Source of the DNA: Thermodesulfobacteriota bacterium
GTDB lineage: Bacteria; Desulfobacterota; Desulfobacteria; Desulfobacterales; RPRI01
Direction of reading: 5' to 3'
DNA: 12,637 nt
Assembly: GCA_030836965.1 (NCBI GenBank)
Contig: JAUPLM010000208.1
Span: 1-12,637, forward strand
Part shown: one piece after another, positions 1-10,993 of the stretch
Numbering within the stretch: position 1 is the first letter of the stretch
Layout of the letters: each line of letters opens with the position of its first letter
Program-made: the position numbers and the translations under genes
The notes under the pieces: model-generated
Seen by the model: the letters and a program-made list of their open reading frames with translations, nothing else
What the model was told of the DNA's origin: nothing
The model's database searches: none

Positions 1-1917
1 AAGAATCCATTTTATATTACCACACCGATTTATTATGTGAACGCCAAACCCCATCTGGGGCATGCATATACGACAATTGTCGCAGATGTTGTTTGCCGGT
101 ATAAAAGGATGATTGATAAAGATACCTTTTTGCTGACCGGCACGGACGAACATGGAGACAAAGTCGTGCGTGCGGCAGAAAGGGAGAATTTAAGCCCGGG
201 AGTATATTCTGATAAAATAAGCGGGCTTTTTAAAGAGCTGTTGCCTGAATTGAATATTGACTACAACGGGTTCATTCGCACGACCGATCCATCGCACATA
301 GCTGTCGTTCAGCACATACTGAAAAAAATCAATGATTCCGGAGATATCTACTTTTCCGAATATGAAGGGCTGTACTGTTTCGGCTGTGAACGCTTCTACA
401 CCGAGAGAGAGCTTGTTGACGGTAAATGCCCCGATCATAAAACGGAACCGGAAGCAATAAGGGAGTCCAACTACTTTTTCCGGATGAGCCGTTACCAGGA
501 CTGGCTGATCGATCATATCAAAAATAACCCTGACTTCATCCGTCCCGAAAGATATAAAAATGAAGTCCTCTCCTTTTTAAAAGAGCCTCTGGAAGACTTA
601 TGCATCTCACGCCCCAGGACCCGTCTCGAATGGGGAATCCCGCTTCCGTTCGATAATAAATATGTAACGTATGTCTGGTTCGATGCCCTGCTCAATTATG
701 TATCGGCCCTGGGTTACCCCGATGGCGGGCTTTTCAGCAGATACTGGCCTGCCGCTCAGCATATTGTCGCAAAGGATATTTTAAAACCTCACGGAATATA
801 CTGGCCCATAATGCTGAAGGCGGCCGGAATACCCGTATACAGGCATCTTAATGTTCACGGATACTGGAATGTGGATCAGAGCAAGATGTCGAAAAGTCTT
901 GGAAATGTCATAGAGCCTCTTTCGCTTAAAAACAGATACGGCCTTGACGCTTTCAGATTTTTTCTTATGAGAGAGATGGTCTTCGGGCTTGATTCCGGTT
1001 TCAATGAAGAGGCGCTCGTATTACGTCTTAATTCGGATCTTGCCAATGATCTCGGAAATCTCTTCTCGCGGGTCATTACTATGGTTCATAAGTATTTCGG
1101 AGGAATTATACCGCAAACAGACCCTGAAGCCGAAAAAGAACTGGAGGGCGGTTTAAAGGCGCAGGCATTCGCGGTTGTTGATGAATACGAAAAAGCCATG
1201 GAAGGTTTCGCTTTTCACAAGGCTCTGATCTCTGTCTGGGAATTCATAAGCCTTATGAATAAATATGTCGATGTTACCGCGCCATGGGTGCTTGCAAAAA
1301 ATAAGACAGGAAGGAAACAGCTCGAATTTGTCATACTGAATCTCCTTGAAGGGTTGAGAACAGTATCGGGCCTTATTTACCCGGTCATGCCGGAGACGGC
1401 AAAAACAATGCAGCATCATCTGGGACAAAATCCCGGCGATTCATTTTATGATCTGAAACAGCTCAAAACCTGGAACATTATCAAAGCCGGGACAAACATT
1501 CCCAAATCAATCTCTCTTTTCCCCCGTATCGACAGGAAAAAGGATGAATCTTCAATGCCTGAGAAAAAAGCGGGCGCTTTAACGCCCGAAATCAAACCGG
1601 AAATAACGATAGAACAGCTTGCCAAAATTGATTTAAGGGTTGCAACCATAACCGGCGCGGAATCGATTCCAGGGGCGAAGAAGATCCTCAAACTTGAAAT
1701 CAATCTCGGAGAGACCAGGACGATTGTTGCAGGTATCGCCTCAAGCTATTCCCCCGAAGAGCTTGTAGGAAAACAGATAATCGTGGTTGCTAATCTGAAG
1801 CCCGCAAAGATAATGGGAATCATATCAAACGGGATGCTGCTGGCGGCAACTGATGAAAACGGCTGCACAGTTGCAACTCTGGACAGGAAAGTAATACCCG
1901 GCACACCCCTCAGCTGA
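1..1917 (+). CDS. metG: Methionyl-tRNA synthetase, 5' end cut by window
   Basis: Cytoplasmic class I aminoacyl-tRNA synthetase that charges tRNA-Met with methionine. The frame is open from base 1, so the true start lies upstream; a GTG at 37 is internal (it encodes a Val before the HIGH motif). Counting from base 1 (638 residues present), the HIGH motif is HLGH at 18-21, a zinc knuckle is formed by C126-x2-C129 and C143-x2-H146, and KMSKS is at 295-299. A Lys/Glu-rich linker at about 505-535 leads to a C-terminal Trbp111/EMAPII-type tRNA-binding OB fold (about 537-638, starting near LAKIDLRVA). The single CxxC...CxxH knuckle and the stretch VTYVWFDALLNYVSAL resemble the Thermus/Aquifex type rather than the E. 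coli type. kdsB follows after 15 bp, suggesting co-transcription. Identification is certain; only the N-terminal few residues are missing. Confidence 0.98.
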   Translation, partial: KNPFYITTPIYYVNAKPHLGHAYTTIVADVVCRYKRMIDKDTFLLTGTDEHGDKVVRAAERENLSPGVYSDKISGLFKELLPELNIDYNGFIRTTDPSHIAVVQHILKKINDSGDIYFSEYEGLYCFGCERFYTERELVDGKCPDHKTEPEAIRESNYFFRMSRYQDWLIDHIKNNPDFIRPERYKNEVLSFLKEPLEDLCISRPRTRLEWGIPLPFDNKYVTYVWFDALLNYVSALGYPDGGLFSRYWPAAQHIVAKDILKPHGIYWPIMLKAAGIPVYRHLNVHGYWNVDQSKMSKSLGNVIEPLSLKNRYGLDAFRFFLMREMVFGLDSGFNEEALVLRLNSDLANDLGNLFSRVITMVHKYFGGIIPQTDPEAEKELEGGLKAQAFAVVDEYEKAMEGFAFHKALISVWEFISLMNKYVDVTAPWVLAKNKTGRKQLEFVILNLLEGLRTVSGLIYPVMPETAKTMQHHLGQNPGDSFYDLKQLKTWNIIKAGTNIPKSISLFPRIDRKKDESSMPEKKAGALTPEIKPEITIEQLAKIDLRVATITGAESIPGAKKILKLEINLGETRTIVAGIASSYSPEELVGKQIIVVANLKPAKIMGIISNGMLLAATDENGCTVATLDRKVIPGTPLS

Positions 1918-1932
1918 CTTTTATTAACCGAT

Positions 1933-2688
1933 ATGGAAAAAGAGTATAAATGTTACGGGATAATCCCGGTCCGCTTTGGCTCGACCCGCTTTCCCGGAAA
2001 GCCGCTCGCTGATATTTGCGGAAAACCGATGTTCCTTCATGTGTACGAACGCGCGATAAAGTGTACCAGGCTTACTAAGACTCTGGTTGCTACGGATGAT
2101 GAGCGCATATTTTCAGCCGCAAAATCGCTCGGCGTACCGGCGGTAATGACACGAACGGATCACCCGAGCGGAACCGACCGCGTTCTGGAAGCCGCGCAAT
2201 TATTGAATCTGCCCGATGATGCCATAATCGTGAATATACAGGGAGATGAGCCGCTTCTCGAGCCTGACATGCTGACGGAACTGGTCGGCCCTTTCGTATC
2301 GCCCGGTATTGAAGTGACCACTCTGGCAAGAAAGATCGGGCAAAACGAAGCGGCAAACACAAATCAGGTAAAGGTCGTTTTTTCCGGAACCGGAAAGGCC
2401 CTCTATTTTTCCCGCGCTCCTGTCCCTTTTTATCGTGACGGCCGGGAAGGCTCCTTTTTCGGACATATAGGACTTTATGCTTTCAGAATGAAGACCTTGA
2501 TGCGATTTGTCTCCCTTGGGCCGAGCGGTCTTGAAACCGCGGAGAAGCTTGAGCAGTTGAGGCTGCTTGAAAATGATATTCCCGTGCACGTTGTCATTAC
2601 CGCGCATAAAAGCATCGGAGTCGACTGCCCGGAGGATATAAACACGATATGTGAAATTCTTGGCAAAAGAAACAGAGAAACCATTTAA
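1933..2688 (+). CDS. kdsB: 3-deoxy-manno-octulosonate cytidylyltransferase (CMP-Kdo synthetase)
   Basis: Activates Kdo with CTP to CMP-Kdo plus pyrophosphate, the donor for the inner core of LPS; a cytoplasmic enzyme. At 251 residues it has the normal family length. Visible motifs are the nucleotide-binding loop [15 protein letters not shown] at 10-24, the metal/CTP-binding segment VNIQGDEP at 100-107 (D105 is the expected Mg ligand), YFSRAPVPF at 158-166, HIGLYAF at 178-184, LEQLRLLEN, and a C-terminal VDCPED. The ATG at 1933 sits just before the conserved N-terminal strand, but no clear Shine-Dalgarno sequence precedes it, so translation may be coupled to metG, which ends 15 bp upstream. 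The GlmS-like gene starts about 30 bp downstream. Its presence indicates a Kdo-containing outer membrane. Confidence 0.97.
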   Translation: MEKEYKCYGIIPVRFGSTRFPGKPLADICGKPMFLHVYERAIKCTRLTKTLVATDDERIFSAAKSLGVPAVMTRTDHPSGTDRVLEAAQLLNLPDDAIIVNIQGDEPLLEPDMLTELVGPFVSPGIEVTTLARKIGQNEAANTNQVKVVFSGTGKALYFSRAPVPFYRDGREGSFFGHIGLYAFRMKTLMRFVSLGPSGLETAEKLEQLRLLENDIPVHVVITAHKSIGVDCPEDINTICEILGKRNRETI

Positions 2689-2718
2689 TAACGAATTCAA
2701 AAGAAATATATTTTGATC

Positions 2719-5700
2719 ATGATGAACTATTTCCTGAAACTTTTCGTAACGGAAACCGCAGAGAGAGAAGGCCGCGGTTTGTTTATTTTCCTTCTTAAGT
2801 CTCTTTTCGCCGGTATCATTCAATTCCTTTCCGCAAAGGTCTATTTCGGAAAAAATCCGGCCAATGTGCCGTGCCGCTCGATTATTTTTTTCCCCTGCTG
2901 GGAGAATGTTCTCTGCTGCGGCCTTGCCGGCATTGTCTCATTTAAAAAAGAGAAAAATGATGTTCCGAACACCGACCTTGCTCTCATGGAAGATATCATA
3001 GGTAAAATCGAAGCTCATTCCTTCGATCTTTGCATCAAAAATAATTCATCCGTCCATGATAACTATCTTTGCGGCGGAGAGATCCTCAGTTCCCTGCTTG
3101 AGAGCGTCAGGGAATTTAACAGGGACGAAGCGTTCTTTGAACTCTTTATCAGCGGCAAGCTTCAGAAAAAAATAAAGGTTCTTTCAGAACGGATAAACAG
3201 TATCACGGCTTCCGAATCGAATATTCTTTCAGTACAGATGGGACGTCTTGAGCCTTCAGCGGCTGAGATCATGTCAAACAGAATCGAAAATCTTAAGGAT
3301 ATTTCATGGCTATTCTCGAATGAAATAGGGCAGAATATCATAAAGATAAGGGAACTTCTCGGTCCATCCGGAAATAATCCTTCTTTTACCACCCTGACTT
3401 TATATAAAAAGATAAATGCGGTGCTAAACAGCATAGACCGCCTCGAGGTCAGAGGCCGTGATTCGGCCGGCATCTCCATGATCTTCGCCCTTGAGATTCC
3501 GGAATACGTCAAATTCGAAAAAATAATTGCCGGAGAGAACCTTGCCGGAAATTTAAAAGACCGCTCGGGCCGTGATATTCTCTTAAACGGCGGCATAACA
3601 AAAAGCAGCACAAAAGGAGCAGACGGAAAACCTCTTATCTCGCTTGCATTCGTTTATAAAATTGCCGCGGAAATAGGTCGTCTGGGGGACAATGTCGCTT
3701 TTCTGCGCAAGCAGATCAGGGATGACCGCATCCTTGGGATTCTTGCGACTTTTTCCTGCCGGTACAATACTGTTTCGTCTCACACACGCTGGGCTTCCGT
3801 CGGCGCCATAACCGAAGCGAACTGCCATCCCGTAGACGGAAGCGGTAAAGGTGAAAACGGCATCATTCATGTATGCTTAAACGGCGACATCGACAATTAC
3901 GTCGAGCTTAAAAGGGAATATGAAAGCAGGGGCGGTTTCATTCACAGCGATGTCACGACAGACACAAAGATCATTCCGCTTCAGATTGAAAAATACTTAA
4001 ACTCAGGATTCGGCATTGAAGAGTCTTTCCGGTTGGCCGTGAATGATTTTGATGGATCTCACGCGATATCGATGCACACGGATCTTGATCCCGGAAGAAT
4101 TTATCTTGCCCAGCGGGGAAGCGGGCAGGCTGTTTTTATCGGCATTGGAAAAGATCACTACATGCCGGCTTCGGAAGTTTACGGGTTCGTGGAAGAAACT
4201 CCGTATTACCTGAAACTTGAAGGGGACAAGTCGAACGGAGAGAACAACATAAAGGCAGGCGGGCAGATTTATATGTTAAGCCAGGAATCCAAAGGCGGGG
4301 TTTCAGGGATAAAAGCGATGTACTATGACGGCACCCGCATTCCCATCGAAGAAAAAAATATAAAACATACCGGGATTACATCAAGGGATATAGATCGTCA
4401 GAATTATCCCCATTACTTTTTAAAAGAGATATCCGAATCTCCTTCTTCCGTTGAAAAGACCCTTCAAAACCGCTGGAAAGTGAGCGCGGACGGCGGCAGG
4501 CATTCTGTTTACCTCTCCGGGAGGGAGTGCCCCGAATCAATAAGAAAAGCTTTTAAGGGTAACGCTGTGAGGCGCATCCTCTTTACGGGCCAGGGAACCG
4601 CCGGGGTTGCGGCACTCGTATGCTCGGATATCCTCAACCATTACCTGAACGATCCTGCTGTTCATATCAGCGCTCATAAAGCCTCCGAACTGAGCGGATT
4701 CAGGCTCTGCCATGAGGATAATTCAAGCGGCATGTCCGACACTCTCGTTGTGGCTATCACCCAGTCGGGAACTACAACAGACACGAACCGCACCGTTGAG
4801 ATGGTGAAAAAAAGAGGCGCTCATACCATTGCAATAGTGAACAGAAGGGACTCGGATATAACCTTCAAGGTTGACGGTGTGCTGTATACCAGCAGCGGAC
4901 GCGATATCGAAATGTCCGTTGCCTCCACAAAGGCCTTTTACTGCCAGATTGTCGCGGGAGCGGTTCTCGGTCTTTTCATCGCCGGACTGACGGGGCGCCG
5001 GAATGAAGCTTTTATATCTGAGGAGATAAAAAGTCTTCTGGAAATACCTTCATTCATGAGAAAAATTCTTTTGATGAGGGAGAGAATCGAAGCATCCGCT
5101 CGAAGGCTTGCCGTTACAAAGACTTACTGGGCTGCGGTCGGAAGCGGCCCCAACAAGGCTTCGGCGGATGAAATAAGAATCAAGCTCAGTGAACTCTGTT
5201 ACAAGACAATATCATCCGATTACGTGGAAGATAAAAAACATATTGATCTTTCATCGGAACCGCTCATTATTGTTTGCGCCGCAGGAACGAGAGGCAATGT
5301 AATAGGAGACATAATAAAGGATACGGCGATATTCAAAGCTCACAAAGCCTTACCGGTAGTCATAGCCGATGAGGGGGAAGAAAGATTTGCAGGGTATGCC
5401 GATGATGTTTTCCATGTGCCGGTTACGAGCCAGCACTTTGCCCCGGTCTTAAACACGCTTGCGGGGCATCTCTGGGGATATTACGCGGCTTTATCGATAA
5501 ATGAAGGTTCAGGATTGATGTACCGGTTCAGGGAAGAGATCAGAAACACGGTTGACGACAGACTTGGAAAGGGTGTTGATATATACGAGCTGATTCTTGA
5601 AAAACCATTCAGAGAAATAATTGCCCGTTTCTACGGTGAATTTGCAAGAAAGAAGGCCGAAAAGCGATTCCCGTCGAGCATGGGCATTGACGCGGCATCT

Positions 5701-6510
5701 AATCTTATTCTTCTCTGCAAGTATCTTGCGGGAAAATTGCCGGCATCCGATTTTGAAATGGATTTCGGCATAAAGGGAACCGCCCTGAACATGGTCGATA
5801 CCCTTTTAAAAGTCCTTGGCGAATCGATCAACCGGATGGCGAGGCCGATAGACGCGATAAAGCATCAGGCCAAAACCGTTACAGTAGGAACAAGCCGCAT
5901 CAGCGAAAAGCTATACGGCATTCTGTTTGATTTTATATATGCCGCCGGCCTTAATCCTTCGCAGCTTATAAACAAAAATATAATCGTTTTAAAAAATCTT
6001 CAGGAAATCGTTTCAGGAATAAAAGGATCTATTCTGTACAGGATCAGCCGGCTGAGTGTTCTGGGAGAACTTACGGATGATACGGCAATCGAGGTCTTAA
6101 AAAAGGACGGTTCTTTGAAATCAATTCCTTCCAGAGTTGAAACGGACACGCGGCTTAAAGGAACCAAGAAAATCATCGTCCAGAGCGGGAACGTATATAT
6201 CGGAAAAGGGAGAAAAGACGACCGGAGCATAATAATAATTCCGGCGATATCATCTTCCTCATTAAGTCCGAATACAATCGAGCACCTTCTTTTGCTTAAC
6301 ATTTCTTTCAGGGAAAATGTTCCTCTTGCCGCAAAGATAAAAGCCCTCGGAGGAAAGTACGATCACATAAAAAACATCGTTCAGGAAAACAGCGTGGCAT
6401 GGGACGACAACTGTCTGGACAAGGTCGGAATGAAAGATCTTTTCGGAGTATCCGCTGAAAAAATCGCCGAACAGATAGTTTCGGGATTCGATGGTACCGC
6501 AAATATCTGA
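2719..6510 (+). CDS. Oversized GlmS-like glutamine amidotransferase/sugar-isomerase protein
   Basis: A 1263-residue relative of glucosamine-6-phosphate synthase (GlmS, about 610 aa), which makes GlcN-6-P from fructose-6-P and glutamine. Seen, counting from this ATG: CCGLAGIV at 66-73 matches the GlmS N-terminus; VRGRDSAG (244-251), HTRW (355-358), NG (388-389) and TTDTK (413-417) match the glutaminase glutamine-binding elements. The first SIS domain has TQSGTTTDT (681-689) and SVASTKAF (733-740). The second has equivalents of E. coli K485, E488 and H504 at K822, E825 and H841. AKTVTVG at 1051-1057 matches the GlmS C-tail (catalytic K603). Extra parts are a 65-residue hydrophobic leader, insertions at about 78-240 and 260-350, one of about 115 residues before the C-tail, and a 205-residue extension after it. 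TTG 2713 or ATG 2722 are alternative starts; none has a clear ribosome site. It follows kdsB, so a role in amino-sugar supply for the envelope is inferred. Confidence 0.85.
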   Translation: MMNYFLKLFVTETAEREGRGLFIFLLKSLFAGIIQFLSAKVYFGKNPANVPCRSIIFFPCWENVLCCGLAGIVSFKKEKNDVPNTDLALMEDIIGKIEAHSFDLCIKNNSSVHDNYLCGGEILSSLLESVREFNRDEAFFELFISGKLQKKIKVLSERINSITASESNILSVQMGRLEPSAAEIMSNRIENLKDISWLFSNEIGQNIIKIRELLGPSGNNPSFTTLTLYKKINAVLNSIDRLEVRGRDSAGISMIFALEIPEYVKFEKIIAGENLAGNLKDRSGRDILLNGGITKSSTKGADGKPLISLAFVYKIAAEIGRLGDNVAFLRKQIRDDRILGILATFSCRYNTVSSHTRWASVGAITEANCHPVDGSGKGENGIIHVCLNGDIDNYVELKREYESRGGFIHSDVTTDTKIIPLQIEKYLNSGFGIEESFRLAVNDFDGSHAISMHTDLDPGRIYLAQRGSGQAVFIGIGKDHYMPASEVYGFVEETPYYLKLEGDKSNGENNIKAGGQIYMLSQESKGGVSGIKAMYYDGTRIPIEEKNIKHTGITSRDIDRQNYPHYFLKEISESPSSVEKTLQNRWKVSADGGRHSVYLSGRECPESIRKAFKGNAVRRILFTGQGTAGVAALVCSDILNHYLNDPAVHISAHKASELSGFRLCHEDNSSGMSDTLVVAITQSGTTTDTNRTVEMVKKRGAHTIAIVNRRDSDITFKVDGVLYTSSGRDIEMSVASTKAFYCQIVAGAVLGLFIAGLTGRRNEAFISEEIKSLLEIPSFMRKILLMRERIEASARRLAVTKTYWAAVGSGPNKASADEIRIKLSELCYKTISSDYVEDKKHIDLSSEPLIIVCAAGTRGNVIGDIIKDTAIFKAHKALPVVIADEGEERFAGYADDVFHVPVTSQHFAPVLNTLAGHLWGYYAALSINEGSGLMYRFREEIRNTVDDRLGKGVDIYELILEKPFREIIARFYGEFARKKAEKRFPSSMGIDAASNLILLCKYLAGKLPASDFEMDFGIKGTALNMVDTLLKVLGESINRMARPIDAIKHQAKTVTVGTSRISEKLYGILFDFIYAAGLNPSQLINKNIIVLKNLQEIVSGIKGSILYRISRLSVLGELTDDTAIEVLKKDGSLKSIPSRVETDTRLKGTKKIIVQSGNVYIGKGRKDDRSIIIIPAISSSSLSPNTIEHLLLLNISFRENVPLAAKIKALGGKYDHIKNIVQENSVAWDDNCLDKVGMKDLFGVSAEKIAEQIVSGFDGTANI

Positions 6511-6585
6511 CAACCTGTTTATTTCCCATGCATGACGGCTTCACATTGAATTTGAGATACATGCATTCAAACGGAGAAGAATCAG

Positions 6586-7716
6586 ATGCAGGGAAAACCG
6601 ATACATGACAATACGGAACACAGCTCAAAACAGCCTGATAATGAAGCCTCTTTAAGATTGCCGGGAAAAGCCCTTATTGATAGCGAAGAGGAGTATAAAG
6701 CACTTGTTGAAAACCTGAGCGCCGGCGTATACAGGAATACGGGAGGGCCGCACGGCCGGTTTATACAGGCAAATACCGCAATCGCAAAAATATTCGCTTA
6801 TGCTTCCGTTGAAGAATTCATGAAAGTTTCCGTTTCGGATCTGTATTTGAACCCTGAAGATAGAAAGTGTTTTATTGAAGAGGTCACCCGGAACGGTTTT
6901 GTCAAAGGCAAAGAGCTTCAGCTTAAGAAAAAAGACGGAACGCCCATTTGGGGTTCCTGCACAGCGACCATAAAATATGACGAAAAGGGGAATATCAGAT
7001 GGATTGACGGAATCATAGAAGATATCAGCGACCGGAAAAAAGCGGAAGAGATGCTTCAGCACACCAATGACATATTGAGCAACATTCTCTCCGCTTCACC
7101 TGTAGGCATAGGTCTTATCGAAAATGATTTAATAAGCTGGGCAAATCACGAAATGATTAAAATGTTCGGATTCAGGGACAAGGAAGCTTACACGAAAAAA
7201 AGCATAAAAATAATTTATGCGTCCGAAAGCGAGTATGAACGTGTGGCCGGTATAATCAACGGGAAAATCCGTAAAGGAGGAGACCTGGTCGATATTGAAG
7301 CTTCCTTCCGGCGCAATGACGGAACTACATTTACAGGTCACTTCAAATTAAGCAGCCCCGACTCTTTAAACAGTTCAAAAAAGGCGATCTTCACCATTCA
7401 TGACATTTCGTGGAGGATAAAGTCCGAAAAGGAAAAGATGCAGAAGGAAAAATTGCAGGGCGTGCTCGAAATGGCCGGCGCGATCTGTCACGAGATGAAT
7501 CAGCCGATGCAGACAATCTCCACCTATCTGGAAATGCTCTTGTCCGAAAACGCAAAAGAGTCCCGGCTGCATGATAAAATAGAAAAGATTACCTCTCAGA
7601 TTGAAAGATTGAAGGCAATAACAAAAAAACTTTCGGGAATAACAAGGTATGAAACCCTCGACTACCCGAGCGGCATCAAAATAATCGATATCAACAAATC
7701 AAGCAGGAGCGTTTGA
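6586..7716 (+). CDS. PAS-PAS-HisKA protein without an ATPase domain
   Basis: A 376-residue, apparently soluble signalling protein with no membrane segments. The first PAS domain is at about 36-155 (PAC-like end GNIRWIDGIIEDISDRKKAE) and the second at about 158-280 (AIFTIHDISWR). A linking coiled coil leads to a HisKA-type dimerisation/phosphoacceptor helix pair at about 285-355 with the H-box GAICHEMNQPMQ, predicted phosphoacceptor His302. The chain ends about 75 residues past the histidine (KIIDINKSSRSV), so the N, G1, F and G2 boxes of the ATPase domain are absent. No ATPase-like reading frame follows: pyrG lies 46 bp on, in the opposite direction. It could be a natural short form phosphorylated by a partner, or a truncated kinase. 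I have an unverified impression that similar proteins in this phylum also stop just after a 'KIIDI-K' end. GGAG at 6573-6576 supports the start. The stimulus is unknown. Confidence 0.85.
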   Translation: MQGKPIHDNTEHSSKQPDNEASLRLPGKALIDSEEEYKALVENLSAGVYRNTGGPHGRFIQANTAIAKIFAYASVEEFMKVSVSDLYLNPEDRKCFIEEVTRNGFVKGKELQLKKKDGTPIWGSCTATIKYDEKGNIRWIDGIIEDISDRKKAEEMLQHTNDILSNILSASPVGIGLIENDLISWANHEMIKMFGFRDKEAYTKKSIKIIYASESEYERVAGIINGKIRKGGDLVDIEASFRRNDGTTFTGHFKLSSPDSLNSSKKAIFTIHDISWRIKSEKEKMQKEKLQGVLEMAGAICHEMNQPMQTISTYLEMLLSENAKESRLHDKIEKITSQIERLKAITKKLSGITRYETLDYPSGIKIIDINKSSRSV

Positions 7717-7762
7717 GCGTCATTTCCCGCAGGCTCTTTATGTCGTTCGCGGTGCTGCAATG

Positions 7763-9421
<1,659 letters not shown>

Positions 9422-9427
9422 TTAAAT

Positions 9428-9455
9428 CTTATAGTTTCTTGTTATGAAATTGTAA
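9428..9455 (-). promoter_or_regulatory. Possible promoter for pyrG
   Basis: On the minus strand TTACAA (9455-9450) is followed after 16 bases by TATAAG (9433-9428), a 5/6 match to a sigma-70 -10 box with a poor -35 box. It lies 19-46 bases upstream of the pyrG ATG. This would give pyrG its own leaderless or short-leader transcript in addition to read-through from eno. The match is weak on the -35 side and could be chance in an AT-rich gap. Confidence 0.25.
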
Positions 9456-9460
9456 CTGTT

Positions 9461-9495
9461 CAGGAGCCGGAAGTCAGGAGTCAGAATTCAGAATA
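9461..9495. repeat. Five degenerate tandem heptamers in the eno-pyrG gap
   Basis: The stretch splits cleanly into five 7-base units: CAGGAGC, CGGAAGT, CAGGAGT, CAGAATT, CAGAATA. The consensus is about CAGRAKT. It lies between eno and pyrG and is flanked by an 8-bp inverted repeat (AGCCGGAA at 9465-9472 and TTCCGGCT at 9513-9520, loop 40 bases). The pattern resembles intergenic heptamer repeats I associate with Desulfobacterota genomes; this is recollection, not a search. The long loop and lack of a following T-run on the minus strand argue against a normal eno terminator. Confidence 0.6.
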
Positions 9496-9535
9496 GAAGG
9501 AGGACTTTTTTATTCCGGCTTCTTTCACATAAATC

Positions 9536-10858
<1,323 letters not shown>

Positions 10859-10862
10859 TTAC

Positions 10863-10890
10863 TTGACAAATTGTTAAAAAATGTTACTCT
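10863..10890 (+). promoter_or_regulatory. Sigma-70-type promoter for the small wHTH gene
   Basis: A perfect TTGACA (10863-10868) is followed after 16 bases by TACTCT (10885-10890), preceded by TG at 10882-10883 as in extended -10 promoters. The hexamer -10 match is only 3/6, but the consensus -35, the TG extension and the location in the AT-rich divergent gap between eno and the plus-strand gene support it. Transcription would start near 10897, giving a leader of about 95 bases. Confidence 0.45.
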
Positions 10891-10893
10891 GAT

Positions 10894-10915
10894 TGCGTCA
10901 ATATGTCAAGACGCA
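10894..10915 (+). repeat. Inverted repeat at the predicted transcript start
   Basis: TGCGTC (10894-10899) and GACGCA (10910-10915) are perfect inverse complements with a 10-base spacer. TGTCAAG (10904-10910) inside this segment is also the inverse complement of CTTGACA (10862-10868), which overlaps the -35 box. The arrangement could be an operator or a 5' hairpin; no regulator can be named. Confidence 0.35.
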
Positions 10916-10993
10916 GACTTAAGATAACTTTTTAATATTTATCGTATAAAAAGTGATTTTTTACCATTTGAAATTTATATCATATTAATTGCC

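Noticed and set aside
1571..1588. Perfect 6-bp hairpin (CGGGCG, 6-base loop, CGCCCG) resembling a terminator stem.
   Set aside because: It lies inside the metG linker coding region and has no T-run after it; the frame continues into the tRNA-binding domain.
2200..2823. A 207-residue minus-strand frame overlapping kdsB.
   Set aside because: It is antisense to the conserved kdsB motifs and has no recognisable domain or ribosome site.
6527..6566. Two CATGCAT sequences 33 bases apart in the gap before the PAS gene, plus a TTGAAT/ATTCAA pair.
   Set aside because: Short palindromes that arise easily by chance; no promoter boxes or conserved operator pattern around them.
7717..7762. Shared terminator between the convergent PAS and pyrG genes.
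   Set aside because: The 46-bp gap has no stable stem followed by a T-run; the nearby T-run belongs to the Lys codons at the end of pyrG.
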